A program made the position numbers and the translations under genes. Below are positions 24,915-34,462 of a DNA stretch of 64,000 nucleotides, in pieces; position 1 is the stretch's first letter; the number at the start of each line of letters is the position of its first letter. The notes under the pieces were generated by a model. It was given only the letters and a program-made list of their open reading frames with translations, ran no database searches and was not told where the DNA came from. The DNA comes from Streptomyces sp. DSM 110735 (GTDB taxonomy: Bacteria; Actinomycetota; Actinomycetes; Streptomycetales; Streptomycetaceae): contig NZ_JACYHF010000001.1 in assembly GCF_016482685.1 (NCBI RefSeq), forward strand, positions 62,001 through 126,000, given 5' to 3'.

Positions 24915-25561
24915 ATGCGGCACGCCAGCGACATGCCGTCGGCGACGGGGAGCATGACGACCTCGACTCGGGGATCCTTGGCGAGCCGCGTGTTGAACTC
25001 GATGACCGCGCGGTCGGCCTCCTTGACCGGTTCCAGCACCCGGCCACTGCGAAAGACGTTGTCGAAGGCGACGATTCCGCCCGGTCGAGTCCGCACGATC
25101 AGTTCCTCGAAGTACTCCAGGTACCCCTCTTTGTCGGCGTCGACGAAAGAGAAGTCCAGGTATGGCTCGACCGGTAGCGCGCGCAGCGTCTCGATCGCCG
25201 GCGCGATGCGCAGCTCGATGCGGTCCGCGACGCCGGCCGCCTGCCATGCTTCGCGGGCCACCGGTGTCCAGTCATCGGTGATGTCGCAGGCGATCAGGCG
25301 GCCGCCGGGCTGCAGGCCGCGGGCGATCGCGAGGGAGGACATTCCGGTGAAGCTGCCGACATCGACGGCTTGACGCGCGCCGAGAGTCCGGACCAGCAGG
25401 GTGATGAGAGCGCTTTGCTCAGGTGCGGTCTGCCAGTGCGCCACCTTGGGCAGCGCCGTGGTCTGCTCGATCAGCCGGTGCTGCACAGCGTCGAGGGGGA
25501 CGCTGTGCGCAAGCATGTAGTCGCGCAGCGGGGCTGGTATGAGGAGTGTGCTGTCCTTCAC
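24911..25561 (-). CDS. Class I SAM-dependent O-methyltransferase (caffeoyl-CoA OMT type)
   Basis: 216 aa. Motif I is AVDVGSFTGMSSLAIA, followed by GGRLIACDI, then FVDADKEGYLEYFEE and GGIVAFDNVF, the set found in metal-dependent O-methyltransferases of the caffeoyl-CoA/MdmC group. The DADK and DN acids would bind the divalent ion. These enzymes methylate vicinal hydroxyls or related groups. It overlaps both neighbours by ATGA and so belongs to the operon from 28389 to 23812. Confidence 0.85.
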   Translation of the reverse strand: MKDSTLLIPAPLRDYMLAHSVPLDAVQHRLIEQTTALPKVAHWQTAPEQSALITLLVRTLGARQAVDVGSFTGMSSLAIARGLQPGGRLIACDITDDWTPVAREAWQAAGVADRIELRIAPAIETLRALPVEPYLDFSFVDADKEGYLEYFEELIVRTRPGGIVAFDNVFRSGRVLEPVKEADRAVIEFNTRLAKDPRVEVVMLPVADGMSLACRI

Positions 25562-26325
25562 GAGGCGGTGGCCTTTCCAACGGTCGAGTCGGTGGGGATG
25601 CGGCTGGGAGTGGTGGCGCCGCCGACGATCCGGTCAGCGGTGTCGAAGAGCTGGAGCACGTGCTCGGCGAGTTCAGGTGCCGTGCAATGGTCCGTACGCA
25701 GCACTGTCCACTCGGGATCGTCGGCGACCTGCCGGGTAGTCAGCTCGTCGAGCCGCACGATCTCGTCCAGGTGGCGGTGCAGGAAGGCGTTGACGGCGTG
25801 CTTGGCGGGTCCCTCGCGAGCCGCCATCCGTTCCCGTCGGGCGGCAGGACCACAGGTCAGGTAGACCTGCACGGCGAAGCGGGGGACTCGGGCGCGGATC
25901 CACTCCGGTGCCAGGTATCCCTCGCCAGGGGTCAGAAAGGTGTTGAACGAGTACTGCGTCAGCCAGTACCGGTCTTGCACCCTGACGTCATCTGCTTCGG
26001 ACGGCCCCTGTGCAGCCGCCAGTTCGGCGTCGACGATGAGCTGTGCGGAGCGCATGCTGTTGAACCGGCGCCACAGCTGCGGGTCGCGAAACGGTCGGTC
26101 CGTGGCGCCCTCGAAGACCGCCACCGCTTCACTGAGCATCGCGTCCACGAGTCCGCCGTTGGTCAACGTGCCGTGTGACTGTGTGACCTTGCGGCCCCGC
26201 GCGCGCAGACCGGCGGTGATGAGCCGGGAAAGGCTGGTCTTGCCGCTGCACTCGTGTCCGTCCAGGAGGATTCCGGAGATGAAGGGACGCTGGACGATGG
26301 TCCCTGGACTCGGGTCAGGCGTCAC
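25558..26325 (-). CDS. Thymidylate-kinase-like P-loop kinase
   Basis: 255 aa. The Walker A is GHECSGKTSL and a DRYWLTQYSFN segment resembles the DR(Y/F) motif of dTMP and related nucleoside monophosphate kinases; ERMAAREGP fits the lid. The family phosphorylates nucleotides, but divergent members in biosynthetic clusters phosphorylate other substrates. Tight overlap with the pyruvate-kinase-like and methyltransferase genes argues for a pathway role rather than DNA precursor supply. Confidence 0.7.
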   Translation of the reverse strand: MTPDPSPGTIVQRPFISGILLDGHECSGKTSLSRLITAGLRARGRKVTQSHGTLTNGGLVDAMLSEAVAVFEGATDRPFRDPQLWRRFNSMRSAQLIVDAELAAAQGPSEADDVRVQDRYWLTQYSFNTFLTPGEGYLAPEWIRARVPRFAVQVYLTCGPAARRERMAAREGPAKHAVNAFLHRHLDEIVRLDELTTRQVADDPEWTVLRTDHCTAPELAEHVLQLFDTADRIVGGATTPSRIPTDSTVGKATAS

Positions 26326-27380
26326 GGGCGACTCGCAAAGAGTGCGGTGGGAACGGTGATGGGTGCGTACCGGTCCCGCAGTCCGTTGAGGAGCGTTACC
26401 GCGCGGACCGGGTCGGTGGCCCCCGCCGTCTCTTCGGAGAGCATCAGCCCGGCCACCCCCTCCGCCAGCAACTCGCTGACGGTGGCGAGCTCCGATCGGT
26501 GCGGCAGCCAGCCGGCCGCTAGGCTGGTCAGCAACTGGGTGCCGACGAGCGCAGGGCGTCCGTTCGTGCGCGCCGCATCCAGCACCCGGCGGCAGGCCGC
26601 GTGGAACTCGACCGGGCCGGTGTCGAGCAACAGGTCCCCGCGGCCGAGCAGGATCCCGTCGGCGGCTCGGGCGACCTCGTGGGCCGCGGCCGCCCCGGCC
26701 GCCGTCTCGATCTTGGCGACCACCGCGGGCAGTGGTCCCTGGCGGACACTCTCACGCAGGACGGCGCGGGCCCGGTCAACGAGATCGGCCGACTCGGTGA
26801 AGGAGAGCACCACAGCGTCGAACGGTGTACCGGCCATGGCCCGCAACCCGGCGAGGTCGTACGGGGTGAACTCCTGTGCGTCCCCGGCGCTGCGAACACC
26901 GGGAAAGGAGAGCCCCCGCCGGATTCCGATCACTCCGGTGGTCAGTGGTACTGCCGTCCACGAACCGGCGGTCTGTCCGACAATGCGCAACGCGTCCTCC
27001 CCGTCGCCGATGACGACGAGGTCGCTGACCTGTGGAAGCAGGTCGCCAGGGCCGAGACCGGACACCCCGAGGTGGGGCACCGGACCGGTGAGATCGGAGG
27101 GGCTGCCGTCGAAGCGCAGCACGAGTTCGGTGACGCCGGCCAGATCCAGGTAGGCGTCGTTGGTCAGCCGCGGCTTGGCGCCGGGTAGGTCAAGCACCAG
27201 CTCGGACGGCAGACCGAGGCCCGCGGCGAGCTCGCGAACGACTTCGGCGAGGGTCGCGAGCTGGGCGACAGGGGTCTTGGAGGCCGTGAAGCGGAATACA
27301 TCCACTCCGGCTTTCAGCAGGTCGCCGAGCGTCTCCCGTGAGGAGCACGCCGGTCCGACCGTAGCGACGATGTGAGTCAT
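26322..27380 (-). CDS. Pyruvate-kinase-like protein (A+B domains only), copy 2
   Basis: 352 aa from ATG 27380, chosen because MTHIVATVGPA aligns with the start of copy 1. Catalytic AKIE (K223, E225) and GRGDLL are kept. FRFTASK and LDLPGAK show the same departures from pyruvate kinase as copy 1, defining a subfamily. There is no C domain. Its start lies 11 bases after the APH-like stop and its stop overlaps the kinase gene. Phosphoryl transfer between a phosphoenol-type donor and an acceptor, or its reverse, is likely; the real substrates are unknown. Confidence 0.8.
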   Translation of the reverse strand: MTHIVATVGPACSSRETLGDLLKAGVDVFRFTASKTPVAQLATLAEVVRELAAGLGLPSELVLDLPGAKPRLTNDAYLDLAGVTELVLRFDGSPSDLTGPVPHLGVSGLGPGDLLPQVSDLVVIGDGEDALRIVGQTAGSWTAVPLTTGVIGIRRGLSFPGVRSAGDAQEFTPYDLAGLRAMAGTPFDAVVLSFTESADLVDRARAVLRESVRQGPLPAVVAKIETAAGAAAAHEVARAADGILLGRGDLLLDTGPVEFHAACRRVLDAARTNGRPALVGTQLLTSLAAGWLPHRSELATVSELLAEGVAGLMLSEETAGATDPVRAVTLLNGLRDRYAPITVPTALFASRP

Positions 27381-27390
27381 GCCGGCCCGC

Positions 27391-28389
27391 TCAGATCCGC
27401 GCACCGAGCAGCCCGAGCGTCTCGGCAGCTCGGGTGGCAGGGCTCGCGTCGAGGCGGGCCAGACCCGCGTGTATGAAGGACAGACTCAGCCGGAAAATGA
27501 GCCAACCCACCTCCTCTTGCTCGCGCCTGGTGAAGTCGAAGGGATCTCCGAGCATCTCGGGGGTCCAGGCGCCCAGTCGATCGTGCAGGTGGACGGGCAC
27601 CAGGGACAGCGCGCTCAGGCCGTAGCGCAGCAACACCAGGCAGGCCAACAGCTCGAGTCGGGCGGCCTCGTTCGCATCGGCAGGGCGGTCGAAGTAGGCC
27701 TCCAGGAACTTCTCGCGCAGCCCTCCGTCGATACCGAGCGAGAGCATCGCGTTGGCCACGTCGTACAGCGGGTCCCCGATACCGAGGTGGTCGAAGTCGA
27801 TGAGCCAGGCGCGCATGCCGTCGAACAGGACGTTGCCGCGGTTCAGGTCGTTGTGACAGAGCCGCTCCGCGACCCCGAGCCGCCCGAGCGCGTCGCGCAG
27901 GGTGTCGAACCGCTCGGACGCTTCGCCGTAGACTGCAAGCCCTGGGATCGTGGCGACCAGTTCCGCCACCGCGGCGCTCGCGGCGATTTCCTTGCTCACG
28001 TGCAGCCGCGGCTCACCGCCCATGTCGAGGGTGTGCAGCTCGCGCAAGACCCGGGCGAGCGAGAGGGCCTGCCACAGAGGGAGAGGCCGGGCGCCGGGGG
28101 CGCCATCGATCTCGTCCATGACCAGCACGCCGGCCGCGGGATCGGCGTGCTCGACCAGCGGGCCGATCCGGCGTTCACCGAGGAACCGGGCTGCCTTGAA
28201 TTCCGTCGACACAACGCCTTCTTCAGCGAATTGCAGCTCGACCAGGCGTGCGACCCGACGAGTGCCACCAGCCACGATCGAATAGGTCGACGCCCATGGC
28301 GTAGGGGTGGGCGGGAAGGCACGAACCGTTGCCTCGTCGCCCAGCCCGAGGAGCTCAAGAACACCCGCAATCCGGGCATCAACGCACAT
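27391..28389 (-). CDS. Aminoglycoside/choline phosphotransferase-family kinase
   Basis: 332 aa from ATG 28389, chosen for its AGAGG ribosome site (a longer frame starts at 28449). The kinase signatures are the catalytic loop CHNDLNRGNVLFD (D181, N186) and the metal loop WLIDFDHLGIGDPLYD. A conserved LRELHTLD helix precedes them. It phosphorylates a small hydroxylated substrate, as choline kinases and APH enzymes do. It is first in the six-gene minus-strand operon and divergent from the PKS. Self-resistance by phosphorylation and a biosynthetic step are both possible. Confidence 0.8.
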   Translation of the reverse strand: MCVDARIAGVLELLGLGDEATVRAFPPTPTPWASTYSIVAGGTRRVARLVELQFAEEGVVSTEFKAARFLGERRIGPLVEHADPAAGVLVMDEIDGAPGARPLPLWQALSLARVLRELHTLDMGGEPRLHVSKEIAASAAVAELVATIPGLAVYGEASERFDTLRDALGRLGVAERLCHNDLNRGNVLFDGMRAWLIDFDHLGIGDPLYDVANAMLSLGIDGGLREKFLEAYFDRPADANEAARLELLACLVLLRYGLSALSLVPVHLHDRLGAWTPEMLGDPFDFTRREQEEVGWLIFRLSLSFIHAGLARLDASPATRAAETLGLLGARI

Positions 28390-28808
28390 GGATGACCTCT
28401 TTCTGATCAGCGTCAGTGCAACATCCAACGGCTGCGTTTCTTTCGTCAAGGAGTCGATCGGTGTTGTCGATCAGGGTTTTCGAGAATTTCGATGTAGTGC
28501 CGTCCGGGAACCAGGTCATGACTTATTGCCGTTGCACATGAGACGCAGGTGGCTGCCACTTGACGGTGTTGGCAATCGGTGCTTACGCTGCGCCGACATC
28601 AGCAAAGGGGCATGTGATCTTGCTGAGTTCGAACTGAGAAAACGCAATGGCCAAGAGCTGGAGAATCAATCGCGCCTTTCGGTGCGCGGAAAAGAACTCC
28701 CAAATGAAGAGGTATGTACGCCTGACTCCCAGCACCGCGCAGTTGTAGCAGTCAGGCTTTGTTGCTGTTGCGGGCGCGGTCGAGTTGCCATCTCGCGAGG
28801 GTGTAATC
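28390..28808. other. 419-bp divergent intergenic region (APH-like operon / PKS)
   Basis: This stretch is visibly less GC-rich than its flanks and contains no convincing gene. It must hold the promoters for two divergent long operons, which makes it the likeliest target of the SARP or LysR regulators. I see no clear SARP-type heptamer direct repeat by eye. Confidence 0.5.
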
Positions 28809-31800
28809 ATGCACGAAGATATTGCGATTGTCGGAGTTGCCTGCCGGTATCCTGACGCAGCATACGCAGGCGCATTCTGGGAGAATCTCGCGAACGGACG
28901 ATCCGGGATCACAGAAGTCGGCCCGGACAACTGGAGTCTGGATACTTTCTATTCGCCTGACGGCATTGAGTCGGGGCAGGTGAACACGAAATGGATCGGC
29001 AGCCTCAGCGGTTCGCGCAACTTTGATCACGCGTTCTTCAACATCTCGCCACGCGAGGCGGTCGCGCTGGATCCGCAGCATAGGATCCTCCTTGAGGAGA
29101 CATGGCATTGTCTCGAGGATTCCGGCCTGCCGATCGACCTGCTCCGCCGGTCGCGGACGTCGGTGAACATCGCCCTGTCGGTGCACGACTACCTACTCAA
29201 ATCCACCGCCAGCAACAAGCGCGTGGATGTGTTCGACCCCGTCGGCAACTACCACTGCCTGTCGGCCAACCGAATATCATATTTCATGGATTTGTGTGGG
29301 CCCAGTCGCGCAGTGGACACCGCCTGCTCGTCCTCACTGGTGGCGCTGAGCCACGGTCGCCAGGATCTGCTGCACGAGGACTGTGATTTCGCCTTCGTCG
29401 GCGGAGTGAACCTGGTCTTCTCCCCCTGGCGCTATCTGGCATTCACGCAATCCCGCATGCTAAGCCCGGACGGACGCTGTTTCACCTTCGATTCCCGGGC
29501 AAATGGATACGTGCCCGGTGAGGGCGCCGGCGTGGTGCTGCTGACCAGGCTGTCGAACGCCGAGCGGCTCGGGTGTCACGTGTACGGCGTGCTCAAGGGA
29601 ATCGCCACGAACCACAACGGGCACAATCGCAACATCACCGCTCCGAGCGTCGCGGCACAGGTCGATGTCATTTCCCGCGCACTGACCGACGCTCAGGTGG
29701 ACCCTGCCCAGGTGAGCTATGTGGAGGCGCACGGCACCGGCACCAGCCTGGGTGATCCGATCGAGATCGAGGCGCTCGACATCGCCTACGCCCGGCGGGA
29801 ACGGCCGTCACCGCTGTCAGTCGGCTCGGTCAAGACCAACATCGGTCATGTGGAAGCCGGCGCGGGCATGGCAGGGTTGATCAAGGTCCTGCTCATGCTC
29901 GGGAACAAGACCATCGCACCCACCTTGAACATCGAGCGGATCAACCCGCTCATCGAAAACGCGGCGGAGCGAATCGAATTCCCCGGCGACGCCGTGCCGT
30001 GGTTGAGCGAAGGGCCGCGAACGGCGGGTATCAGCTCATTCGGATTCGGTGGCGTGAACTGCCACGCCATCGTGTCGGAACACCGGCCGCGTGAGCGTGG
30101 CCCGGACTCAGTGCGCGAAGGGGTGACCGAAGGAAGTGGCTCGCCGGTGTTCACCCTCGCGGCGAAGACTCCCACCGCACTTAAGCGTTCGCTCGGCGAA
30201 TGGTCCCAACGCGTGCGATCCGCCTCGGCAGAGGAGCTTGCCGAACTCTGCCGGGCAACGAACCAACGAGATTTGACGCTGCCGTACCGATTTGCCAAGC
30301 GTGCGGGTGATCTTGTGGCCGCACTCACCCGCGTAGACGGAGAGATCCGGCATAGCGAAGGCCCGCCGGAACTCGCGATACTCCTCACGGCCGGCCCCCT
30401 CGGGTCGATTGGCGACCCGGCCGTGGCAGCGCACAGATCGGCCGTGTTCGCCGAAGCCGTCGCAGACTCGACGAGTCTGGCTTTGGGCCCGTTCGCCACC
30501 CGATTGGCCTTGCTACGGGCGTTGGCCGAGCGCAATGTACACGCGACCGAGTTGGTCGCACTCTGCGGCAACAGTGCCGCTGCCGTCATGGTGCATTCCG
30601 GGATGATCTCGATCGCTGACGCTGCCGTGGCGCTGAACACCGACGGCGTTCTCGTGGCGACAGCCCCGCCGACCACCGCAGTGCACATCGGTGGGCAGTC
30701 ATTCCTGCCCAGCGAGGTAACGGCAGAATACTTGGCAGAACTCGCCGACACGTGTGCTCGATCGGTGACCGCAGTCGCAGGTTACGCGGCACAGGCGGCC
30801 GGTCTTCTCGGCCACCAGCACACCTTCACTCGCGCACTCAGCTCGTGGGCGAACCCGACGCGTGCTCACGGGCTGGTCTTGACCGAGGCTGTTCACGACT
30901 TCGCCGGGATCGCGGATTCATTGACGCCTGAGCACCGCGCGATGATAGCCCTCGCAATCGACGTTGCTCACGCAGAAATCGACCACGCCTGGGGTTTGAC
31001 ATCTGCCGGATGGCTCGACGCGGGTACCCACGAGCTGGCGAATCTCGTCCGCCGGAACATCGTTTCACCCATGACGGCACTGGATATCCTCGCCGGGACA
31101 GCCGATCTGGCGGCAGTCGCAGCGCAGGCGCGCGAGCACCGCGATGTTCGCTCCGCGGTGCCGACGGACCTGCCGCTGCTGCGGCAGCGAACCACCGAGC
31201 AGCACTGTGGTCTTCGCATTGATGCCACACAGGTTGAGGCGGTGTCGGATGTCCCGGACGATGTCCGGGCGGATCGCCTCGCCATCATCGGCAGCTTCGG
31301 CAGCACGGATTCCACGGTCGGCGCGGTGCGGATCGACGCACCGACAGCGGATGCTTTCGCCACCTGTCTGATCGAGCTCTGGTCTGCCGGCTGCGAGATC
31401 GACTGGGCCGGTGCGCAAACCGGTGTCGAGCGCATCCCTGGGCTCCCCGGCTACTCATTCGATCCGAATGAGCACTGGCATGAGGACGGGGTGTTCAGAT
31501 TCGACGGCCGTGAACCGGCCACGACCTCTGTGCCGGCGGAGCAGTCGGCGAATGCTCAGCGTCACAACGAACACAAGGCGAGCGATCGGTCAGCAGAAGC
31601 GGCCCAGTCCGTCCCGGCGACCATGTCGGATGACGACCTGGCAGCGGCCCTGCGGCAACTGTTGCGCCAGTTGGTGGGGCAAAGCACCGGGAATCATCTC
31701 TCCGTGGTGCAGCCGGACACCGAGTTCGCCGACCTGGGCATTGATTCGCTGACCATCCACTCGCTCAACGGAGAACTGTCCCAGCGCTTCGGCGAGGTCG

Positions 31801-33380
31801 CGGTCACCCTGTTCTTCGAGTGCCGCGACATCCGGTCGCTCGCCGACCGCATTCTCCGGGACTACCGACCAGCCGTCGCCACCTATTTCACCTCCCCCAC
31901 CGGCGGTCATCGCGCGCCCAGAACCGAGCCGCGGCATCCGCAACCGTCAGTCGCGCAACACACCCCGGACCACGGAACGCGCCCAGACGCGGCACGGCAC
32001 CCGACACCGCCGGAGCGGCCGGTGCTACTTCCGCGGTGGCGCGACGCGGAACGCGAACGCGGTGGCGCATCGCCGATTGCGATCATTGGGCTCGACGCCA
32101 GGTTCCCAGGCGCGGACTCGCTCGACGCGTTCTGGGCCGCCCTGTGCGACGGTGCCGACTCGATCACCGAGATTCCGCGCGATCGCTGGGACCACGACCG
32201 CTACTTCGATCCCCGCCGCGGCGTGCCGGGCAAGGTGTACGCCAAGTGGGGCGGATTCCTCACCGACGTCGACTGTTTCGACGCCGCGGCTTTCGGTATC
32301 GCACCGTCAGAGGCACGGTTCATGGATCCGCAGGAACGGTTGTTCCTGGAGTCCGCATACGGGTGCCTCGAGGTCGCAGGCTATTCCCGAGAGCGCCTGC
32401 GCGCCCAGCACGACAACGAGGTCGGTGTCTTCGTCGGGGCCAGTTACAACAACTATCAGCTGATCCAGTACGAAGCCGACCTGGCGAGGCAGGGCGGCGC
32501 GACGGGCGTTCTCAACTCGCAGTCCTACGCGATCGCCAACAGGGTGTCGTTCACCTACGACTTGCGGGGCCCCAGCCTCACCCTGGACACCGCGTGTTCG
32601 TCCTCGTTGTACGCCGTCCACTTGGCCTGCGAGAGTCTGCGCCGCGGTGAATCCGCGCTGGCACTCGCGGGCGGGGTGAACCTGTCGCTGCATCCGTCGA
32701 AGTACCAGATGATGGCGCGATATCAGTTCCTCTCTTCCGATGGGCGGTGCAGGGCCTTCGGCGACGGTGGCGACGGCTATGTGCCTGCCGAGACGGTCGG
32801 CAGCTTCCTGCTCAAGCCCCTGGACGCCGCCGAACGCGACGGCGACCGGATCTATGGCGTCATCCGAGGCAGTGCGCTCACCCACGGCGGCCGGACCAAC
32901 GGATTCACCGTCCCCAATCCGGCCGCCCAGGCACTGGCGATCGAGCGGGCGCTGCGCCAGGCCGCTGTCGATCCAGCCACGATCAGCTACATCGAGGCGC
33001 ACGGCACCGGGACCCAGCTGGGCGATCCAATCGAAATCGCCGGTATCACAAAAGCATTCGGCTCGGCACGAAAGCAGTACTGCGCCATCGGCTCGGTGAA
33101 GTCCAACATCGGCCATGGCGAGGCGGCGGCCGGTGTGGCTCAGGTTGCCAAAGTGGTTTTGCAGATGCAGCACCGCACATTGGTTCCGTCGCTGCTGCAC
33201 ACCAAGCGGACGAACCCCTCGATCGACTTCGCGAACTCACCGGTGTACGTGCAACAGAGTCTCGAGGAGTGGAGCCCCACGCGCCTGGGGCCCGGCGACA
33301 TCCCCTTGCGCGCCGGCATCACTTCGATCGGTGCGGGCGGCACCAATGTCCATCTCATCATGGAGGAGTACCGCGGATGA
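28809..33380 (+). CDS. Type I PKS: KS - degenerate AT - ACP - KS
   Basis: 1523 aa from ATG 28809 (GAGGG 7 bases upstream). KS1 (~1-425) has Cys173 in DTACSSS, EAHGTG and NIGHVEAG. After it lies an AT relic in which GHSxGE reads CGNSAAAV, then ~200 aa that I cannot assign and a post-AT linker ending [13 protein letters not shown]1 follows (DLGIDSLT, Ser980). KS2 (~1088-1520) has Cys1263, EAHGTG and SNIGHGEA. There is no loading module, ketoreductase, dehydratase or active AT, so extender units must come from the separate acyltransferase at 40648. KS2 forms a split module with the next protein. The stop overlaps the next start (ATGA). Confidence 0.88.
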   Translation: MHEDIAIVGVACRYPDAAYAGAFWENLANGRSGITEVGPDNWSLDTFYSPDGIESGQVNTKWIGSLSGSRNFDHAFFNISPREAVALDPQHRILLEETWHCLEDSGLPIDLLRRSRTSVNIALSVHDYLLKSTASNKRVDVFDPVGNYHCLSANRISYFMDLCGPSRAVDTACSSSLVALSHGRQDLLHEDCDFAFVGGVNLVFSPWRYLAFTQSRMLSPDGRCFTFDSRANGYVPGEGAGVVLLTRLSNAERLGCHVYGVLKGIATNHNGHNRNITAPSVAAQVDVISRALTDAQVDPAQVSYVEAHGTGTSLGDPIEIEALDIAYARRERPSPLSVGSVKTNIGHVEAGAGMAGLIKVLLMLGNKTIAPTLNIERINPLIENAAERIEFPGDAVPWLSEGPRTAGISSFGFGGVNCHAIVSEHRPRERGPDSVREGVTEGSGSPVFTLAAKTPTALKRSLGEWSQRVRSASAEELAELCRATNQRDLTLPYRFAKRAGDLVAALTRVDGEIRHSEGPPELAILLTAGPLGSIGDPAVAAHRSAVFAEAVADSTSLALGPFATRLALLRALAERNVHATELVALCGNSAAAVMVHSGMISIADAAVALNTDGVLVATAPPTTAVHIGGQSFLPSEVTAEYLAELADTCARSVTAVAGYAAQAAGLLGHQHTFTRALSSWANPTRAHGLVLTEAVHDFAGIADSLTPEHRAMIALAIDVAHAEIDHAWGLTSAGWLDAGTHELANLVRRNIVSPMTALDILAGTADLAAVAAQAREHRDVRSAVPTDLPLLRQRTTEQHCGLRIDATQVEAVSDVPDDVRADRLAIIGSFGSTDSTVGAVRIDAPTADAFATCLIELWSAGCEIDWAGAQTGVERIPGLPGYSFDPNEHWHEDGVFRFDGREPATTSVPAEQSANAQRHNEHKASDRSAEAAQSVPATMSDDDLAAALRQLLRQLVGQSTGNHLSVVQPDTEFADLGIDSLTIHSLNGELSQRFGEVAVTLFFECRDIRSLADRILRDYRPAVATYFTSPTGGHRAPRTEPRHPQPSVAQHTPDHGTRPDAARHPTPPERPVLLPRWRDAERERGGASPIAIIGLDARFPGADSLDAFWAALCDGADSITEIPRDRWDHDRYFDPRRGVPGKVYAKWGGFLTDVDCFDAAAFGIAPSEARFMDPQERLFLESAYGCLEVAGYSRERLRAQHDNEVGVFVGASYNNYQLIQYEADLARQGGATGVLNSQSYAIANRVSFTYDLRGPSLTLDTACSSSLYAVHLACESLRRGESALALAGGVNLSLHPSKYQMMARYQFLSSDGRCRAFGDGGDGYVPAETVGSFLLKPLDAAERDGDRIYGVIRGSALTHGGRTNGFTVPNPAAQALAIERALRQAAVDPATISYIEAHGTGTQLGDPIEIAGITKAFGSARKQYCAIGSVKSNIGHGEAAAGVAQVAKVVLQMQHRTLVPSLLHTKRTNPSIDFANSPVYVQQSLEEWSPTRLGPGDIPLRAGITSIGAGGTNVHLIMEEYRG

Positions 33381-34462
33381 GTACCGGTCTTCCATCGAGT
33401 CTTGCCGATCGCTACGTCCTGACGGTCTCGGCAGGCAGCGCCGAATCCCTCACGGCCCACGCCCGTGGACTGGCCGCCTTCCTCTCCGGCGGTCCGCGTT
33501 CCGGGAGACGCGCGTTCCCCCGCAGCAGCGCGACGCTGCCCGGCGTGGCTGCGACGCTGCTGAACTTCCGGCAGTGCGCGCCGTACCGGCTGGCGCTGAG
33601 CGCTGCCACCGTCGCCGAGGCAGCTGACAAGCTCATCGCCTTCACCGAGCACGCTGTGAATCCGAAATCGCTTGCACCACAAGGCTTGTATGCGAACGTC
33701 ATCCACACGAGCACCTTCGACGGAGACGCCGTAGAAGGCCAGGACCGGAATTACCTGCTGGGGCTTGCCGCGAGTGCACGCCACGATCAGCTCGCGAGGC
33801 TGTGGTCCGTCGGGTTCCCGGTCGACTGGCGGCACGTCTATCCCGAACTGGTTGCCGAGCGTCCGGTCTACCTGCCGCCGGCGCCATTGGACCGGCGTAG
33901 GTACTGGCCGGAAACGCCCGAGGCCGCGACAACCACGGAAGCAGCTGCGCTGCCAGACGGCGACGCGGCCGAGCAGGTTCAGCCGGTCGGCAGCGCGCAA
34001 CCGGGGAACGAGCCTTCACAGCTCGTCGCCGACCTGACCGGCCTACCGACCGCACTTCGCGTGCGCCGGCTCTGCGGCTATCTGCAGGCCCACATCGCCG
34101 GACTGCTCGACTATCCGGAGGGGGAGCATCCCCACACCGACATCGGATTCTTCGACCTGGGCATGTCGTCCCTTCATCTTGGGCAGGTGCGCCAGTCCAT
34201 CATCGCCGACACCGCTTTCGAACCCAGCGCGACGTCGGCTTTCGACCATCCGACCATCGCTGATTTCGCCGCCTATCTGGAGCGCGAGCTGACGCTCAAG
34301 AGCGAACCTGGGACCGAGTCGGCAACTCCCGTGGCCCCCACGGCCGCACCGGCCGTGACGAAGTCTGGTCAACCCCTCCTGTTGCACACCCTCGGCCAGG
34401 ACGACATCGATCGGCTGTCCGCCCACGATCTCGAACGCGCAGTCATCGAGGTGCTCTCATGA
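33377..34462 (+). CDS. Type I PKS fragment: KS-AT linker remnants - ACP (completes the KS2 module)
   Basis: 361 aa from ATG 33377. It opens with a KS-AT linker-like region (YVLTVSAGSAESLTAHARGL) and goes almost straight to a post-AT linker (ARLWSVGFPVDWRHVYPEL). A whole AT therefore seems to have been lost between them. An ACP follows (FFDLGMSSLHLG, Ser264 as the pantetheine site). It must work with KS2 of the previous protein, to which its gene overlaps by ATGA, and hand over to the KS of the next protein (also ATGA). Confidence 0.82.
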   Translation: MSTGLPSSLADRYVLTVSAGSAESLTAHARGLAAFLSGGPRSGRRAFPRSSATLPGVAATLLNFRQCAPYRLALSAATVAEAADKLIAFTEHAVNPKSLAPQGLYANVIHTSTFDGDAVEGQDRNYLLGLAASARHDQLARLWSVGFPVDWRHVYPELVAERPVYLPPAPLDRRRYWPETPEAATTTEAAALPDGDAAEQVQPVGSAQPGNEPSQLVADLTGLPTALRVRRLCGYLQAHIAGLLDYPEGEHPHTDIGFFDLGMSSLHLGQVRQSIIADTAFEPSATSAFDHPTIADFAAYLERELTLKSEPGTESATPVAPTAAPAVTKSGQPLLLHTLGQDDIDRLSAHDLERAVIEVLS

